Positions 13,242-15,248 of a stretch of 15,248 bases of DNA are shown piece by piece; position 1 is the stretch's first letter, and each line of letters starts with the position of its first letter. Location: contig DKNS01000099.1 of the NCBI GenBank assembly GCA_002469765.1, forward strand, positions 1 through 15,248, written 5' to 3'. The stretch is from Flavobacteriales bacterium UBA7382 (GTDB taxonomy: Bacteria; Bacteroidota; Bacteroidia; Flavobacteriales_D; Sanyastnellaceae). A program made the position numbers and the translations under genes. The notes beneath the pieces are model-generated. The model made no database searches. It saw nothing but the letters and a program-made list of their open reading frames with translations, and had not been told where the DNA came from.

Positions 13242-15117
13242 GGGCGCCCTTTCGATAAGGACTGGTCAAAGTGTACACTCCGGCTGGCAAGTCTGACGTC
13301 AAAGCCATCTCGGTCCCGAGTTGAACCCACGTCGCGTCCACACGGCGTCCCTGTGCGTCCCAAAGTTGCCACGATGCCACGTCCACGGTAGACATCCCAA
13401 CCAACGATGTCCTGCCCATAAATGGGTTGGGCACCGCCAACACCCCGTCCCATGAGGTGGTGGTCAAGGTCTCGCCTGACAGGTCTTGCAGATCACTCGT
13501 GCAATCGTCCACCGTCAGCACCATGACGTCCGAGTCGGAGCAACCAGTGGCGTCGGTGACTTCGAGTCCCAACACGGTCGTGCCTGACTCTGCCGCGAAT
13601 TGGAGCAACGGTGTCGACGCGCCGGTGGACCAATTGTAATTCAATCCGTTGCCCAAGGGCCCCAACAACGTGATCAGGTCGCCATCGCAGGCGAACACGT
13701 CGGGACCGAGGTTGACTTCAGGCACACCCACAACATCGACCCACACGTATTCAGACACCTCGCATCCTTCCAGCGAGACCACAGAAACCTCACACAAGCC
13801 CGAGGGCAAATCGAACACAGTTGTGCCGATCAATTCGGTTTGGCCCACATGCCAAGTCACTGCATCAAACTCTTCCAATTCCCCCACGCTCACGAAGCCA
13901 CCCATCGCCCCGAGTTCACAATCAGCCTCCAACGACACGGTCAGCGCCAGGGCTTCCGGCTCTTCCACCTCGATGGTTTCGTTGTAGGGAATGCCGCACA
14001 CGTCTGCTTCAACAACGTATGTACCTGGCATCAACCCAGACAAATTGGTGCCTTGGTAAGTGCTCCCCAGGGCGCCACTCCAATTCCAAGATGCGCCGAG
14101 TGGACCGACGTTGGGGTTCAACGTGATGGTGCCGTTGGGGTTGAAGCCTTCTTCCAAATTGCAAGAGAGGCCAGACACACTGGAGCCAACAGCAAGTGAC
14201 TCACTCAGATCGGTCGACTGAATGGACAATTCCACGGTGCCCGTTTGACCTCCCCAACCGTCGATTTGAATCAACAAGGATTCGCCACCTTCAAAGCACG
14301 GAGTCAACATTGTGCTTCGGTACGCTGCGGATTCACAGCCTTGGTCGTCGCTGGCATTGATCAACGTATACGATTCCCAATCTGCGCAGTCCTCGGCGGA
14401 CCAAAGAGCAAGCTGCGTGTCAAACGACGTGGAGTCTTCGCAGGTGGAAATGCGATACGCCCCACCTTCTGCTGGCACTGCCCAACTGAGCCACAAGGTG
14501 CTGGTCGCATTGGGGTCGGAGAGGCACCAACTTCCGTAGATGTCGCACCCGATTGCGGGCGGCGTCACTTCCCCGGGCAGCACAGACGCCCCCTCGTTGG
14601 ACCCCACCCAGTTGACCCCATTGGCCTCCACAGATACTGGCATGCACGGCAATTGACCTTGCAGTTCGTCGACAATGTCCAGCGAGATGGGCCAATCGTT
14701 GCCCGTGCCAGTACCTTGAAAGCCCAGGACCGGGGCCCCGTTGAGTACCACCCCGAAGCCCGTCCCTCCGTCGCCGTAACTGTCGCGGTGGACCAACACA
14801 AGCTCACTCCCAACGGCCACGCAAACCGTCTGGCTGGACGCGGTCAAGTTGTTGCCGTACACCTCTCCACCCAGGCCAAGGATGCCATCGCCACACCCTA
14901 CGTCGGGATTGCCTCCCCACAACAAGGCGGACCCATCGCCACAACTTCCACCCTCCGGGATCAACTCCCAGTACATTTCATAGCCCCATGCGTCTGTGGT
15001 GATGTCCAACGACATCGCCACGGAATCGCCGTCGCATTGGGCGAAACCTGAGTGGCTGAGCAGCGCAACCAAGAGCAACAAGAGCGTTCGGAAAGAAGAA
15101 AAAAGGATGCGTTTCAT
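13222..15117 (-). CDS. Secreted adhesin-like protein with SprB-like repeats and T9SS type A sorting domain
   Basis: A 631-aa cell-surface or secreted protein of unknown role. Order: signal peptide (1-26, SGFA/QCDG); N-terminal module (28-158, WELIPEGG, VYGNNL, RDSYGDGGTGFGV) related to the N-terminal module of the lysyl oxidase at 7271-9679; PPC-like beta domain (about 160-300, Cys-rich); SprB-like repeat (about 316-385, SWNWSGALGST...NLSGLMPGTYVVEADVCG) and a related one (about 388-463); PKD/Ig-like domain (about 465-538, LGPDVFACDGDLITLLG, YNWSTGAST); and a T9SS type A domain (561-631, AVPNPF..., PAGVYTL). No enzyme motif is visible, so adhesion or matrix binding is the likely role (inference). 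It overlaps the aldolase gene by 20 bases at the 3' end and starts 38 bases from divergent yaaA. Confidence 0.85.
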   Translation of the reverse strand: MKRILFSSFRTLLLLLVALLSHSGFAQCDGDSVAMSLDITTDAWGYEMYWELIPEGGSCGDGSALLWGGNPDVGCGDGILGLGGEVYGNNLTASSQTVCVAVGSELVLVHRDSYGDGGTGFGVVLNGAPVLGFQGTGTGNDWPISLDIVDELQGQLPCMPVSVEANGVNWVGSNEGASVLPGEVTPPAIGCDIYGSWCLSDPNATSTLWLSWAVPAEGGAYRISTCEDSTSFDTQLALWSAEDCADWESYTLINASDDQGCESAAYRSTMLTPCFEGGESLLIQIDGWGGQTGTVELSIQSTDLSESLAVGSSVSGLSCNLEEGFNPNGTITLNPNVGPLGASWNWSGALGSTYQGTNLSGLMPGTYVVEADVCGIPYNETIEVEEPEALALTVSLEADCELGAMGGFVSVGELEEFDAVTWHVGQTELIGTTVFDLPSGLCEVSVVSLEGCEVSEYVWVDVVGVPEVNLGPDVFACDGDLITLLGPLGNGLNYNWSTGASTPLLQFAAESGTTVLGLEVTDATGCSDSDVMVLTVDDCTSDLQDLSGETLTTTSWDGVLAVPNPFMGRTSLVGMSTVDVASWQLWDAQGRRVDATWVQLGTEMALTSDLPAGVYTLTSPYRKGALRLVAQ

Positions 15118-15120
15118 GAC

Positions 15121-15151
15121 TTGAAAGTTAAGGGCATCTCCCAGAATTTTG
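15121..15151 (+). promoter_or_regulatory. yaaA promoter, predicted leaderless
   Basis: TTG (15121-15123), 20 bases, GAATTTTG (15144-15151; first base off the TAnnTTTG consensus), four bases, then the ATG at 15156. Its -33 end touches the -7 element of the divergent gene. Confidence 0.5.
15123..15130 (-). promoter_or_regulatory. -7-like element of the 631-aa secreted protein gene
   Basis: Minus strand TAACTTTC, one base off TAnnTTTG, five bases before the ATG at 15117. I find no TTG at the expected distance upstream. The short distance to the ATG also predicts a leaderless mRNA. Confidence 0.4.
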
Positions 15152-15155
15152 CCCC

Positions 15156-15248
15156 ATGCTCATTTTGTTGTCACCTGCCAAAACGTTGGTCCCCTCCGCC
15201 CCGCTCACTGGTCAGTCAGACGGCACGCTCACCAAAGCGGAAGCCTTG
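15156..15248 (+). CDS. yaaA: YaaA family peroxide-stress protein (UPF0246), first 31 codons
   Basis: The first 31 codons of a gene running off the window. The N-terminus MLILLSPAKTLV matches the YaaA/DUF328 family start (M-x-I-x-x-SPAKT), which fixes the start codon. In E. coli YaaA lowers free iron and protects DNA during peroxide stress; the role here is inferred from family. It lies divergent to the secreted-protein gene with only 38 bases between the two start codons. Confidence 0.85.
   Translation, partial: MLILLSPAKTLVPSAPLTGQSDGTLTKAEAL

Overview
The window reads as a stretch of a moderately GC-rich Bacteroidota chromosome, probably Flavobacteriia-like. The evidence is three secreted proteins ending in type IX secretion system (T9SS) C-terminal sorting domains (two type A, one type B), a Bacteroidota-type S46 dipeptidyl-peptidase, and promoter-like elements close to the Bacteroidota consensus (TTG, about 20 bases, TAnnTTTG). 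I see no tRNA, rRNA, CRISPR array or insertion sequence, and no gene-free stretch over 300 bases. The T9SS machinery itself is not in the window.

Region 1 (1-3356, + strand) is a tightly packed gene string. It starts with the 3' part of a fused isobutyryl-CoA mutase (icmF), then a 58-aa membrane microprotein (1123-1299), a sulfotransferase-like P-loop protein (1299-2015), a class IV branched-chain-type aminotransferase (2017-2928) and a 143-aa four-helix membrane protein (2925-3356). Junctions are TGATG, a one-base gap, and ATGA, so translational coupling is likely. As I recall them, plant 'branched-chain aminotransferase-like' proteins carry the sulfotransferase-like and aminotransferase domains fused in this same order, which suggests the two proteins work together.

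Region 2 (3325-9679, - strand) is an operon read right to left: a secreted lysyl oxidase with the copper His triad and both cofactor-forming residues (7271-9679), a secreted CotH-kinase-type protein (4170-7217), and an EamA/DMT transporter (3325-4173) overlapping its upstream gene by GTGA. A copper-quinone cross-linking enzyme beside a Fam20C/CotH-fold protein, both routed to the cell surface, suggests an extracellular protein-modification module. This is the most interesting system here.

Region 3 (9812-15248) has alternating single genes: a 39-aa His-rich single-span microprotein (+), DPP11 (-), a low-specificity L-threonine aldolase (+), a 631-aa adhesin-like T9SS cargo (-) and the first 31 codons of yaaA (+). 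Divergent start codons are only 57 and 38 bases apart. At four starts a TAnnTTTG-like element lies exactly four bases before the ATG, and at a fifth it lies five bases before, which predicts leaderless mRNAs. Two convergent gene pairs overlap at their 3' ends (32 and 20 bases). At two convergent junctions a perfect inverted repeat sits over a stop codon.
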